From assembly GCA_035934995.1 (NCBI GenBank), contig DASYXI010000007.1, positions 1-64,000 on the forward strand: 64,000 nt of DNA, written 5' to 3'. Source of the DNA: REEB95 sp035934995. Its GTDB lineage: Bacteria; Pseudomonadota; Alphaproteobacteria; ATCC43930; CGMCC-115725. The notes under the pieces are model-generated. The model worked only from the letters and a program-made list of their open reading frames with translations. It did not search any database and had not been told where the DNA came from. Below are positions 9,164 to 16,017 of this stretch, one piece after another (positions within the stretch are counted from its first letter, which is position 1; each line of letters begins with the position of its first letter). The position numbers and the translations under genes were made by a program.

Positions 9164-10033
9164 TCAGGTTTTCATCAGCAGGGTTGTCGCCGCCTGACGC
9201 ATCGTCTCGGGCATCGGCGTCGCGCGCCGGCGGTCCAGGTCGAAATGCACGCCGGCCAAATAAAGGCGCGCAATGCGGTCGCCGCCTTTGACCTCGATCA
9301 GATCGTGAACCATCGCCACGGACGAACGGCCGACGGCGAGAAACCCGCTGGTGGCGGCGACCTCGGCGCCGGCGCCTGGCTGCCATGGCGCTAAGGCAAG
9401 CCGCGATTCGAAGGTCGCGAAGCCGCGGCGTTCGCGCGCGATCGTGTCGGCGTTCATGCCGACCGCGTTCATCACGTGCGTGACCGCGGTCGAAAACCGC
9501 CGCACATGGCCGATCAGCGACAACCGACCGGTCTCATCGAGCTCCCAGCTCTTGACGCGATCGCGCAGGCTCGGCAGCGCGCCGTATGCCGTCGGCAGCT
9601 TCATGGCCGCGAACGGCTCGGCGGTCCACGTCGCGGCGGCTCCCTCCAGCGCCGTCTTGAGGCCCGCGCGCATCTTCGCGTCGCGCGGCGCCAGGACGTG
9701 CTCGGCTTCGGTGGCGACCACGCCCTCGCCGGCCGTCAATTCGTGGCCGATCCGCACCTGACGCTCGCGCTTGACGCCCTCGCCCGTGCCGAGCACCCCA
9801 CTGCGAATGGCAATCGCCGCGCCGGCGCGCAATTCGTGGCGATAGCGGACCAACAGGCTGACGGTGCGGAAATGGCGCGTCGGCGCCAGGCGGAATAGCA
9901 GGCTCGCGGCGGCATCACCCAAGCGCTCGGCGTAGAACGCGATGTTCATATGACCGAACGCGTCGCATTCCCAGGCCTCGACGTCGCCCCGATAGGTCTC
10001 GCCGAAGCCGGCCGTGGTCGCTGTGTCCCGCAT
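9164..10033 (-). CDS. Double hot-dog acyl-CoA/acyl-ACP thioesterase-like protein
   Basis: This 289-residue protein has two 4HBT-type hot-dog domains. The first begins WECDAFGHMNIAFYAERLG, where the D-x-x-GHMN signature supplies the usual catalytic Asp. The second covers about residues 165-285, with VTHVMNAVGMNADTIARERRG in place of a perfect active site. Hot-dog thioesterases hydrolyse acyl thioesters, and the substrate cannot be read from the sequence. Hydroxybenzoyl-CoA and fatty acyl-ACP types are both possible. It stands upstream of the mltB-rlpA-dacA group on the same strand with a 44-bp gap. Confidence 0.85.
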   Translation of the reverse strand: MRDTATTAGFGETYRGDVEAWECDAFGHMNIAFYAERLGDAAASLLFRLAPTRHFRTVSLLVRYRHELRAGAAIAIRSGVLGTGEGVKRERQVRIGHELTAGEGVVATEAEHVLAPRDAKMRAGLKTALEGAAATWTAEPFAAMKLPTAYGALPSLRDRVKSWELDETGRLSLIGHVRRFSTAVTHVMNAVGMNADTIARERRGFATFESRLALAPWQPGAGAEVAATSGFLAVGRSSVAMVHDLIEVKGGDRIARLYLAGVHFDLDRRRATPMPETMRQAATTLLMKT

Positions 10034-10236
10034 GCGGCGACTATGGCAGAGCGTAGCGCACAGGCGGAAGCGCGCGGTCCGGCGCCCAGATTGAGGTCAA
10101 GAACGCCCGCCACGATGCTGACACAAATGACTTTTTTGTCACGGGGATGGCAAATACTAAGCAGGCTTACCATTTCGCATGGAGGCCGCTCATGGGGAGC
10201 GGTCACGGCTCGGAAGACAAGACAGGAGGAGCCACC

Positions 10237-10533
10237 ATGAAGACCACGAAATTCACTCGCAGCCTACGCGCTTTGGTGATGGCCGGAGCGGTGTGTGCCG
10301 TTACCGCCGGTGCGATCGCAACGCCGGCCCTGGCCGACAGCGACGATTGGCACGGCGGCCACGGCGGCTGGGGCGACCAGGACCGGCACGACCACGACGG
10401 TTGGCGTCGCGGCCCGGTCTATGGCTACAGCTACGGCTACGCCTATCCCGCCTATCCGTACACCTATTACGCCCCGCCGGCGCCGGTTTATGCCGCGCCG
10501 CCGTCGGTCGGTGTTTACTTCGGCTTCCGCTGA
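10237..10533 (+). CDS. Small exported Gly/His/Tyr/Pro-rich protein
   Basis: The 98-residue product has a signal peptide (ALVMAGAVCAVTAGAIATPALA). A His/Gly/Asp segment follows (DDWHGGHGGWGDQDRHDHDG), then a tail of Tyr-Gly and Pro-Ala repeats (YSYGYAYPAYPYTYYAPPAP). Similar low-complexity exported proteins are common in Rhizobiales, with no known function. The His/Asp segment could bind metal, but this is a guess. AGGAGG at 10224-10229 sits at ideal distance before ATG 10237 and fixes the start over an upstream in-frame ATG at 10147. A strong terminator follows at once, so it is a single-gene transcript. Confidence 0.85.
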   Translation: MKTTKFTRSLRALVMAGAVCAVTAGAIATPALADSDDWHGGHGGWGDQDRHDHDGWRRGPVYGYSYGYAYPAYPYTYYAPPAPVYAAPPSVGVYFGFR

Positions 10534-10550
10534 GTTCGTACGCCGAAGTC

Positions 10551-10590
10551 AGCCCCGCCCCTCACTCCCCCGGGGGCGGGGCTATTTTTT
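10551..10590 (+). terminator. Rho-independent terminator
   Basis: AGCCCCGCCCC pairs with GGGGCGGGGCT, leaving a short loop, and is followed by ATTTTTT. It ends the small exported-protein gene 18 bp upstream and separates it from the convergent permease gene. Confidence 0.9.
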
Positions 10591-10611
10591 GCGGCGACAA
10601 CGCTGCCAGCG

Positions 10612-11892
10612 TCAGAGCAGCGGATCGCGGCTGCGATCTTTCATCAGCCAGGCGCCCGCGACCGCGGCAGCGGCGGCCACCATCAGGTAATAGGCCGGCG
10701 CCAGGTTCGACCCGGTCGCAGCGATCAACGCCGTCGCCACCGCCGGGGCGGTGCCGCCGGCAATGCCGAGGCCGAGGTTGAACGCCACCGAATAGGCGCT
10801 CATGCGGTACTCGGCAGGAAACTGCTCCGAGACCATCGCCGGATCGGTGCCCATCACGAGTGCGAGCAGTGCGCCGAAGCCGATCTGCGCGATAGCGAAA
10901 CCGGCGATGCCGCCGTCGCGCGCCAGCCGGAAGGCCGCCAGCGCCGCGATGAACTCGGCGACAAACGCGACGACCAACAAGGTGCGCCGCCGGATGATGG
11001 AGTCATTCGCGATACCGGCCAGCGGCACCACCGCGAGCGCCAGCGCCTGCGCGATCGTCGTCGCTTGCAGGGCGTGCGCCTCCGAGATACCGCCGAACGT
11101 GCCTGCATAAGTCGGAAAGAAAACCATGGTGAGATAATTGACGGCGCCATAACCCGACGTGAACAGGATGGCGATGGCCATCAGACGTCCGTCTTGTTTC
11201 AGCGCCCGTCGCAACGGCAACTCCCGCCGACGCGCCGCGGATGCGTGAGTGTCCCGTAGCTTGCGGCGCAGCAGCAGCGCGCCCATCGCTAGTACGCCGC
11301 CGAACGCGAAGGGTAATCGCCAGGCCCACGACATGAGCTGCGCGTCGCTGGCGAAGCTGACGGTTACCGTTGCCACCGCCGCGGCCAGCAACACACCGCC
11401 GGTCGAGCCGATGTTCGCCATGCTGCCGGCAAAGCCCCGCCGGTTCGCCGGCGCGGTCTCGATCAGATAGGCGACCGAGCCGGTATATTCGCCGCCGACC
11501 GAGAATCCCTGAAACAAGCGCACCGCAAGCAACGTCAGCGGCGCCGCAATTCCAGCCGCCGCATAGGTAGGCAGCAGCGCGATTGCGGTTGTCCCCGCAC
11601 CCATCAACGTGACCGACAGCAACAGCACAAAGCGCCGGCCGAGCCGGTCGCCGACATGACCCAGGACTGCTCCACCAATGGGCCGCACGGCGAAGCCGAC
11701 GGCGAAACCGGCATAGGCGCCGATCAGCGACGCCATCGCGTCATGCGAGGGAAAGAACAGGCGACCGAGCACGGGCGCGAAATACCCGTACAAGCCGAAA
11801 TCGTACCATTCGAGCAAATTGCCGATGCCGCCGGCAGCGAGAGCGGCCGCCGACAGTTGGCGGCCACCAGCCGACGAAGTCCGCGGCGACAT
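10612..11892 (-). CDS. MFS permease, metabolite:H+ symporter (MHS) type
   Basis: A 426-residue inner-membrane protein with 12 predicted helices. The opening GGIGNLLEWYDFGLYGYFAP is the signature of the MHS family (ShiA, KgtP, ProP). GHVGDRLGRR in loop 2-3 is the MFS motif A. Members carry dicarboxylates, shikimate or betaines. Its ATG shares one base with the stop of the upstream dehydrogenase gene (TGATG), so the two are cotranscribed and coupled. This makes tartrate, D-malate or a similar hydroxy-dicarboxylate the likely substrate, an inference from context only. A much longer open frame upstream is a shadow of the dehydrogenase. Confidence 0.88.
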   Translation of the reverse strand: MSPRTSSAGGRQLSAAALAAGGIGNLLEWYDFGLYGYFAPVLGRLFFPSHDAMASLIGAYAGFAVGFAVRPIGGAVLGHVGDRLGRRFVLLLSVTLMGAGTTAIALLPTYAAAGIAAPLTLLAVRLFQGFSVGGEYTGSVAYLIETAPANRRGFAGSMANIGSTGGVLLAAAVATVTVSFASDAQLMSWAWRLPFAFGGVLAMGALLLRRKLRDTHASAARRRELPLRRALKQDGRLMAIAILFTSGYGAVNYLTMVFFPTYAGTFGGISEAHALQATTIAQALALAVVPLAGIANDSIIRRRTLLVVAFVAEFIAALAAFRLARDGGIAGFAIAQIGFGALLALVMGTDPAMVSEQFPAEYRMSAYSVAFNLGLGIAGGTAPAVATALIAATGSNLAPAYYLMVAAAAAVAGAWLMKDRSRDPLL

Positions 11893-12959
11893 CACAGCGC
11901 GTCGGCGATCGCCTTGCCCATCTCGGTCGTCTTGGTCTTGCCGCCAAGGTCGGGCGTCCGGAGTTTGGTCTCGGCGATCACGGTTTCGATCGCCTTGACG
12001 ATCGCCGCGCCGGCCTGTGGATGCCCCAGATGGTCGAGCATCATCGCGCCGGACCAGATCTGACCGATCGGATTGGCGATGCTCTTGCCGGCGATGTCGG
12101 GCGCCGAGCCGTGCACCGGCTCGAACATCGACGGATAGTCCTTTTCTGGATTGATGTTGGCGCCGGGCGCGATGCCGATGCCCGCCGCCACCGCCGGCGC
12201 CAAATCCGACAGGATGTCGCCGAACAGATTGCTCGCGACGATGACATCGAACCAATCCGGGTGCCGCACCATGTGGGCGCAGAAAATGTCGATGAGGAAC
12301 TGGTCGGCCTTGATGCCGGGATAATTTTTCTTCATCGCCGCGAAGCGCTCGTCCCAATACGGCATCGAGATGCTAATGCCGTTCGATTTGGTGGCCGATG
12401 TCACGTGCTTCTTCGGCCGTTTCTTCGCCAGCTCGAAGGCAAAGCGCATGATGCGGTCGCAGCCTTTGCGCGTGAACACCGCTTGCTGGAATGCCGCCTC
12501 CTCGTCCATGCCGGCATAAAGCCGGCCGCCGATCTCGGAATATTCGCCTTCGACGTTCTCGCGGATCACGATCATGTCGATGTCTTTCGGCGCGCGGCCC
12601 TTGAGCGGGCTTTCGAGGCCCTTGAGCAATCGCACCGGCCGCATGTTGACGTATTGCAGAAAGTTGCGCCGGATCGGAATCAGCAAGCCCCACAACGAGA
12701 CGTGATCCGGCACGCCGGGAAACCCGACTGCGCCGAGATAGATCGCATCGAACTTGCGCAACTGATCGAGCCCGTCTTCCGGCATCATGCGGCCGGTCTT
12801 GGCGAATTTCTCGCACGACCAGTCGAAGTGCTTGAACTGGAGCGTGAAGCCGAATTTGTGGCCGGCTTTCTCCAGGACGCGGATGCCTTCCGGCACGACC
12901 TCATGGCCGATGCCGTCGCCTTCGATCACGGCGATCTTATGCGTTGAGCCTTTGGGCAT
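11892..12959 (-). CDS. Tartrate/D-malate dehydrogenase (TtuC/DmlA family)
   Basis: A beta-decarboxylating dehydrogenase of 355 residues related to isopropylmalate and isocitrate dehydrogenases. IAVIEGDGIGHEVVPEG opens the Rossmann-like fold. AVGFPGVPDHVSLWGLL and QYVNMRPVRLLKG match the tartrate/D-malate subgroup rather than LeuB. VIRENVEGEYSEIGGR and SDLAPAVAAGIGIAPGANI carry the usual substrate and NAD sites. The expected reaction is NAD-dependent oxidation of tartrate or D-malate, giving pyruvate and CO2 in the latter case. The start at ATG 12959 fits family alignments better than the upstream extension. It is coupled to the MHS permease downstream. Confidence 0.88.
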   Translation of the reverse strand: MPKGSTHKIAVIEGDGIGHEVVPEGIRVLEKAGHKFGFTLQFKHFDWSCEKFAKTGRMMPEDGLDQLRKFDAIYLGAVGFPGVPDHVSLWGLLIPIRRNFLQYVNMRPVRLLKGLESPLKGRAPKDIDMIVIRENVEGEYSEIGGRLYAGMDEEAAFQQAVFTRKGCDRIMRFAFELAKKRPKKHVTSATKSNGISISMPYWDERFAAMKKNYPGIKADQFLIDIFCAHMVRHPDWFDVIVASNLFGDILSDLAPAVAAGIGIAPGANINPEKDYPSMFEPVHGSAPDIAGKSIANPIGQIWSGAMMLDHLGHPQAGAAIVKAIETVIAETKLRTPDLGGKTKTTEMGKAIADAL

Positions 12960-13058
12960 GATGGGCGGCGCTCCTGCTGGCGGTAATGGGCGGGCATGGC
13001 GACGGGGTTTGGGCCGTCCGTTCTGGCACAAACCAGGCGGGACGCCAATCCGTTCGCG

Positions 13059-13454
13059 CTAGCGGCCGGGGCCGGCCGGCAGGTTGGCGGGTTGCTGCTG
13101 TTGCAGATGTTGCTGCAAGAGCTGCTGCTGTTGGAACTGCTGTTGCTGCTGCAGCTGTTGTTGCTGCTGTTGGATCTGGAGCTGCTGGTTCTGCTCCAAA
13201 TCCTGCAGATGGTCCTGCGGCGATGGCTGCTGCGCCAAGATTGTGCGGTGGTCTTGCAAATCCTCCCGGCGCAACAGATCGAGCTGGGCGCGGAATTCTT
13301 GCTGGCGCCGATCCTGTTGCGCCCACAACGCCTGCCGCTCCTGTTGCAGTCGGTGCAAAGCCGCCGGCTGCTGCACCAGGCGCAGCTGCATCTGCGCATC
13401 GGCGGTTTGCGCCGAAACGCTCAGCAAAATCACGAGCAGAAGCCGCTTAATCAT
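13059..13454 (-). CDS. Exported glutamine-rich coiled-coil protein
   Basis: The 131-residue protein has a signal peptide (MIKRLLLVILLSVSAQTADA). Its mature part is almost entirely helical and Gln-rich, with runs such as IQQQQQQLQQQQQFQQQQLLQQ encoded by CAG/CAA codons (CTG/TTG on the plus strand, about 13095-13200). It ends in a Pro-rich tail. Function is unknown. Periplasmic Gln-rich coiled coils of this kind are widespread in alphaproteobacteria. ATG 13454 was chosen because the signal peptide starts there. The tract is prone to slippage, so its exact length may vary between strains. Confidence 0.75.
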   Translation of the reverse strand: MIKRLLLVILLSVSAQTADAQMQLRLVQQPAALHRLQQERQALWAQQDRRQQEFRAQLDLLRREDLQDHRTILAQQPSPQDHLQDLEQNQQLQIQQQQQQLQQQQQFQQQQLLQQHLQQQQPANLPAGPGR

Positions 13455-13538
13455 GGGGCACCGATACGTTGGAGCCACCTATTAACTGTGGCGCTTCAAG
13501 TTCGCATTATCAAGTCAAGGGTGGATCGACGAATCGGT

Positions 13539-13564
13539 GGAACCGCCGTTGCGGGATGGGCGTT
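13539..13564 (+). promoter_or_regulatory. EcfG-type (general stress sigma) promoter
   Basis: GGAAC at 13539-13543 and CGTT at 13561-13564 are separated by 17 bases. This matches the alphaproteobacterial EcfG consensus GGAAC-N16/17-CGTT. It lies 52 bp upstream of the DUF3096 gene and points toward it. Confidence 0.65.
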
Positions 13565-13615
13565 TAACCCCACAGCCATTCCGGCTGCCCCCGTCGATGC
13601 GATGGAGCCCGTCCC

Positions 13616-13765
13616 ATGACATTGAATGTCGTATTGCTCACGCCCTTGGTGGCGTTGATTTGCGGAATTTTGATTTTGGTCGTGCCGCGCCTGCTCAACT
13701 ACATCGTCGCGATCTATTTGATCATCGTCGGCGTGACAGGGCTGTGGCCGCACTTCCTGCACTGA
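13616..13765 (+). CDS. DUF3096 small membrane protein
   Basis: The 49-residue product begins MTLNVVLLTPLVALICGILI and ends TGLWPHFLH. It has two hydrophobic helices (about residues 5-23 and 28-45) split by a VPRLLNY turn. This matches the DUF3096 family of tiny two-helix membrane proteins, usual length about 50. The function is not known. The preceding EcfG-type promoter suggests induction under general stress or in stationary phase. It converges with the DUF4337 gene, whose stop lies 4 bp away. Confidence 0.85.
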   Translation: MTLNVVLLTPLVALICGILILVVPRLLNYIVAIYLIIVGVTGLWPHFLH

Positions 13766-13768
13766 ACG

Positions 13769-14380
13769 CTAAGGCGAGATGCCGTAATACGCCGCGAAGG
13801 CGTAAATCGTAATGGCGATGCAGATCACGCCGGCGCCGATGCCGACGTGGAACGGCGTGCGCCAGCGCACCATGGCGGCGACCGAGGCGAGCGCGATGCC
13901 AAGCTGCGCCGCGAGGCCGGCGTAACCGAGCAGGTCTTTCTCGGCGAGCCATTTGAGCCCGACCTGCAAATGCCGATCGCGGTCGGCGGTTTTATCGGTC
14001 GCGGTCTGCTTGACCTTGGGCTGGCGGTTACGCAGATCGGCGGCTTGCTTGTTCAACGCGGCGCGGCTTTCGGCGCTAAGGTCGGCTGCGGTCGCCAGCG
14101 CGGTTTCGATCACACGCGCCTTGATGCTGTCGGCTTGGTATTCGCTCCACGCGTCCGAGGCTTCGGTCTGCGACAGGATCGCCTGGTTGCTTTCATAGAT
14201 GGCGTTGTTGGTGACCGCCGTCGCGCGCACGACCAGAAAGCCCGAGATCGCCGCCAGCAAGCCGGTGAGCAGCGCGACCTGCCTCACCCAGGGCGGATTC
14301 TCGACATTCGGATCTTTGCTGGCGTCGATGCGGTCCTTGACCTTCGAGACCAGCGATTTGAGATTTTTCTTTTCCGCCAT
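13769..14380 (-). CDS. DUF4337 membrane protein
   Basis: A 203-residue protein. A charged N-terminus is followed by one helix at about residues 35-53 (VALLTGLLAAISGFLVVRAT). A central coiled-coil segment (SDAWSEYQADSIKARVIETAL) comes next, and two C-terminal helices (about 150-170 and 178-200) complete it. The order helix, AWxxYQAxSIK segment, two helices is the DUF4337 pattern. Function is unknown. The start was set at MAEKKN (14380), four codons inside the longest frame. It converges with the DUF3096 gene. Confidence 0.8.
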   Translation of the reverse strand: MAEKKNLKSLVSKVKDRIDASKDPNVENPPWVRQVALLTGLLAAISGFLVVRATAVTNNAIYESNQAILSQTEASDAWSEYQADSIKARVIETALATAADLSAESRAALNKQAADLRNRQPKVKQTATDKTADRDRHLQVGLKWLAEKDLLGYAGLAAQLGIALASVAAMVRWRTPFHVGIGAGVICIAITIYAFAAYYGISP

Positions 14381-14546
14381 CGACGCCCCCACTCGTTTCA
14401 GCCGACCAGCGCATGAGGCTCCCGTGGCGGAAGCGCCGAGTCAAGCTGCGGGGTTGAGAGCTGGCATGCCGACGTGGATGTAGGAGAACTCCTGGGAGAG
14501 CGTCATTGAAGTCTAAGCTTACCACGGGGCGGCCGTTCCGCGGGCG

Positions 14547-15701
14547 CTAGGCGTCGCCCTTTGTTTTGGCCGCCTCGATCGCGTCGATCATGGGCTTTAG
14601 CTGCTCCATAATCGCTTTGCTGCGTTCGGGCGTGATCTCGATGGGATTTGCAGCAACGTCGCGCCAGCCGGGCTCGAAGCGGTCGTAGAGTCTGCTGGTC
14701 AGGAAATCACCGGTGCGGGGCGGATAAGCGGCATAAGACATGGCGCCCTTGGCCCGTTCTTCTGCCGGCAAGGCATCATAGTGTTGCGCGAGCGCGGCGA
14801 GGTCCGCTTTCAGGTCAGCGCCCGATACGAACGCCTGCCGGTCATGATTCAAAAAGTGTGGGACGATTTGGGTGTGGAATCTGTCGAACGACGTGAACAC
14901 CCTGCAGAAGGGCAAGTAGTAAAGGTAGGCGAGATCGATGCGGTGCGACGGGCGCGTGGCGGGTATCAGCTTCGCGGCCATACCGAGGTAAAAGAAAAGA
15001 TCAACCCGGAATACATAATCCGCGTAAGGCGCGAATTCGCCCAAGGTCGGGCCACCGCATGCCTTCCACCGCGCGATAATCGGGTCCTGGTACTGCGGCG
15101 GAATGGAGAGCATGGCGAGCGCGAGGTTCAGCGTATTCAAGCGCTTACCGCGCCCGGCCGCGATCATGTCGGCGCCCGCGCGTATCTCCGCGAGGTCGCG
15201 CAGCGGGATCGTACCCGCCGGCCGCAGTGCCGCTGCGATGCCGGCCAAGTCTTGCCGCTTCAGGCCGTCGCGCCAGGCTTTAGCGAAATCGCGCTCGACA
15301 CCAAGAAAATCGCCTTGCTGCCAGCGTCGCATCGCGACCATCTCCGGCGGTTCGTCGAAGAAGATGCCGGTCTTGCCAGTGGCGTCACGGACAACCTGCC
15401 CTCCGCCAACCACGGGAATGCCTTGCACGTCAACCGGATGGCCAAGCAGATCGCCCACGCACAATGTCAGATGGTGCACGTTGGGCATGGCGCTGAATCC
15501 GGAGATCTTTGCGGCAATGCTACCGACGATATCTTCGGGTGGTCTGTCCTTGTTGCCTGGCTCGTGCAAATCCGCGAGCACTTCGGCGTAGAAGACCGGC
15601 ACGATGTTTATGCGGTAATGACAATCGAGGCAGAACACCTCGCGCCGGTTTAACGCCTGGATGACGGATTTATCGTAGAGAAGGGTGATGTCGCCCGACA
15701 T
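14547..15701 (-). CDS. Unknown protein with PIN-like N-terminal segment
   Basis: I recognise no named family for this 384-residue protein. The N-terminus reads ITLLYDKSVIQALNRREV and then NIVPVFYAEVLADLHE. An early Asp after a hydrophobic strand and a later Glu in a helix recall PIN-type nucleases. A long helical C-terminal region follows (residues 120-384), including a hydrophobic patch FRVDLFFYLGMAAKLI. No membrane helices are convincing. It starts 83 bp outside the left attachment repeat of the integrated element, so it is formally chromosomal. A role as a toxin or defence nuclease is possible but only inferred. Confidence 0.75.
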   Translation of the reverse strand: MSGDITLLYDKSVIQALNRREVFCLDCHYRINIVPVFYAEVLADLHEPGNKDRPPEDIVGSIAAKISGFSAMPNVHHLTLCVGDLLGHPVDVQGIPVVGGGQVVRDATGKTGIFFDEPPEMVAMRRWQQGDFLGVERDFAKAWRDGLKRQDLAGIAAALRPAGTIPLRDLAEIRAGADMIAAGRGKRLNTLNLALAMLSIPPQYQDPIIARWKACGGPTLGEFAPYADYVFRVDLFFYLGMAAKLIPATRPSHRIDLAYLYYLPFCRVFTSFDRFHTQIVPHFLNHDRQAFVSGADLKADLAALAQHYDALPAEERAKGAMSYAAYPPRTGDFLTSRLYDRFEPGWRDVAANPIEITPERSKAIMEQLKPMIDAIEAAKTKGDA

Positions 15702-15783
15702 CGCCGCATTTTATCAGAAGGTCTCCGAGTCGTGTTCTGCGCTCGGGGCTCCGCAGCGCCTAGAGTCCACCCGACGCAATGGC

Positions 15784-15824
15784 GTCCCCAGCGGGATTCG
15801 AACCAGCGTTACCGCCGTGAAAGG
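15784..15824 (-). repeat. Left attachment repeat: 3' half of tRNA-Glu
   Basis: The 41 bases GTCCCCAGCGGGATTCGAACC...GTGAAAGG repeat those at 29413-29453 in direct orientation with a single mismatch (A at 15805 for C at 29434). On the minus strand they equal the anticodon loop to acceptor end of tRNA-Glu. No 5' half is present, so this is the att duplicate and not a functional tRNA. Confidence 0.92.
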
Positions 15825-15927
15825 ACCACAAACGCCTCTACCGGCGTTTACGCGCGTCTACAGGACCCGCAGAACTCCTTATGTTATGCCTACATCTGTA
15901 AACGGTTGTCTTTGGCCGTCTAGCAGC

Positions 15928-16005
15928 GTATATTGGACAGTCGTTGGACAAACCCGGTTTCCGCCCTGCAAGGCGCACCGGGTTTTTGTCCAACGTTTGG
16001 CCAAT
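15928..16005 (+). promoter_or_regulatory. Repeat-rich leader of the integrase gene with long hairpin
   Basis: GTTGGACAAACCCGGT (15943-15958) pairs with ACCGGGTTTTTGTCCAAC (15977-15994), differing only by two extra T. A small inner GCC...GGC stem fills the loop. Upstream TATATTGGACAG (15929-15940) and downstream TTTGGCCAAT (15996-16005) add further copies of a TTGGACA/TTGGCCA word. The block ends just before the int ribosome site AGGAG at 16007. It may be a repressor operator, an integrase arm-site cluster or an attenuating hairpin. Confidence 0.6.
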
Positions 16006-16017
16006 TAGGAGCCGCAC

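Noticed and set aside
9120..9386. N-terminal extension of the mltB-type gene
   Set aside because: It is Arg-rich shadow sequence that overlaps the thioesterase gene; the signal peptide starts at 9119.
11893..12357. N-terminal extension of the MHS permease
   Set aside because: It reads through the dehydrogenase gene in another frame; the MFS start motif begins at 11892.
13095..13210. Possible CRISPR-like or microsatellite array
   Set aside because: Repeats are 3-bp CTG/TTG units within a coding gene, with no repeat-spacer structure.
13084..13485. Cys-rich open frame opposite the Gln-rich protein
   Set aside because: Poly-Cys here is the complement of CAG/CAA codons; the signal peptide and codon use favour the minus strand.
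14381..14546. Possible second EcfG-type promoter (GGAAC on the minus strand upstream of DUF4337)
   Set aside because: No CGTT occurs at 16-18 bases from it.
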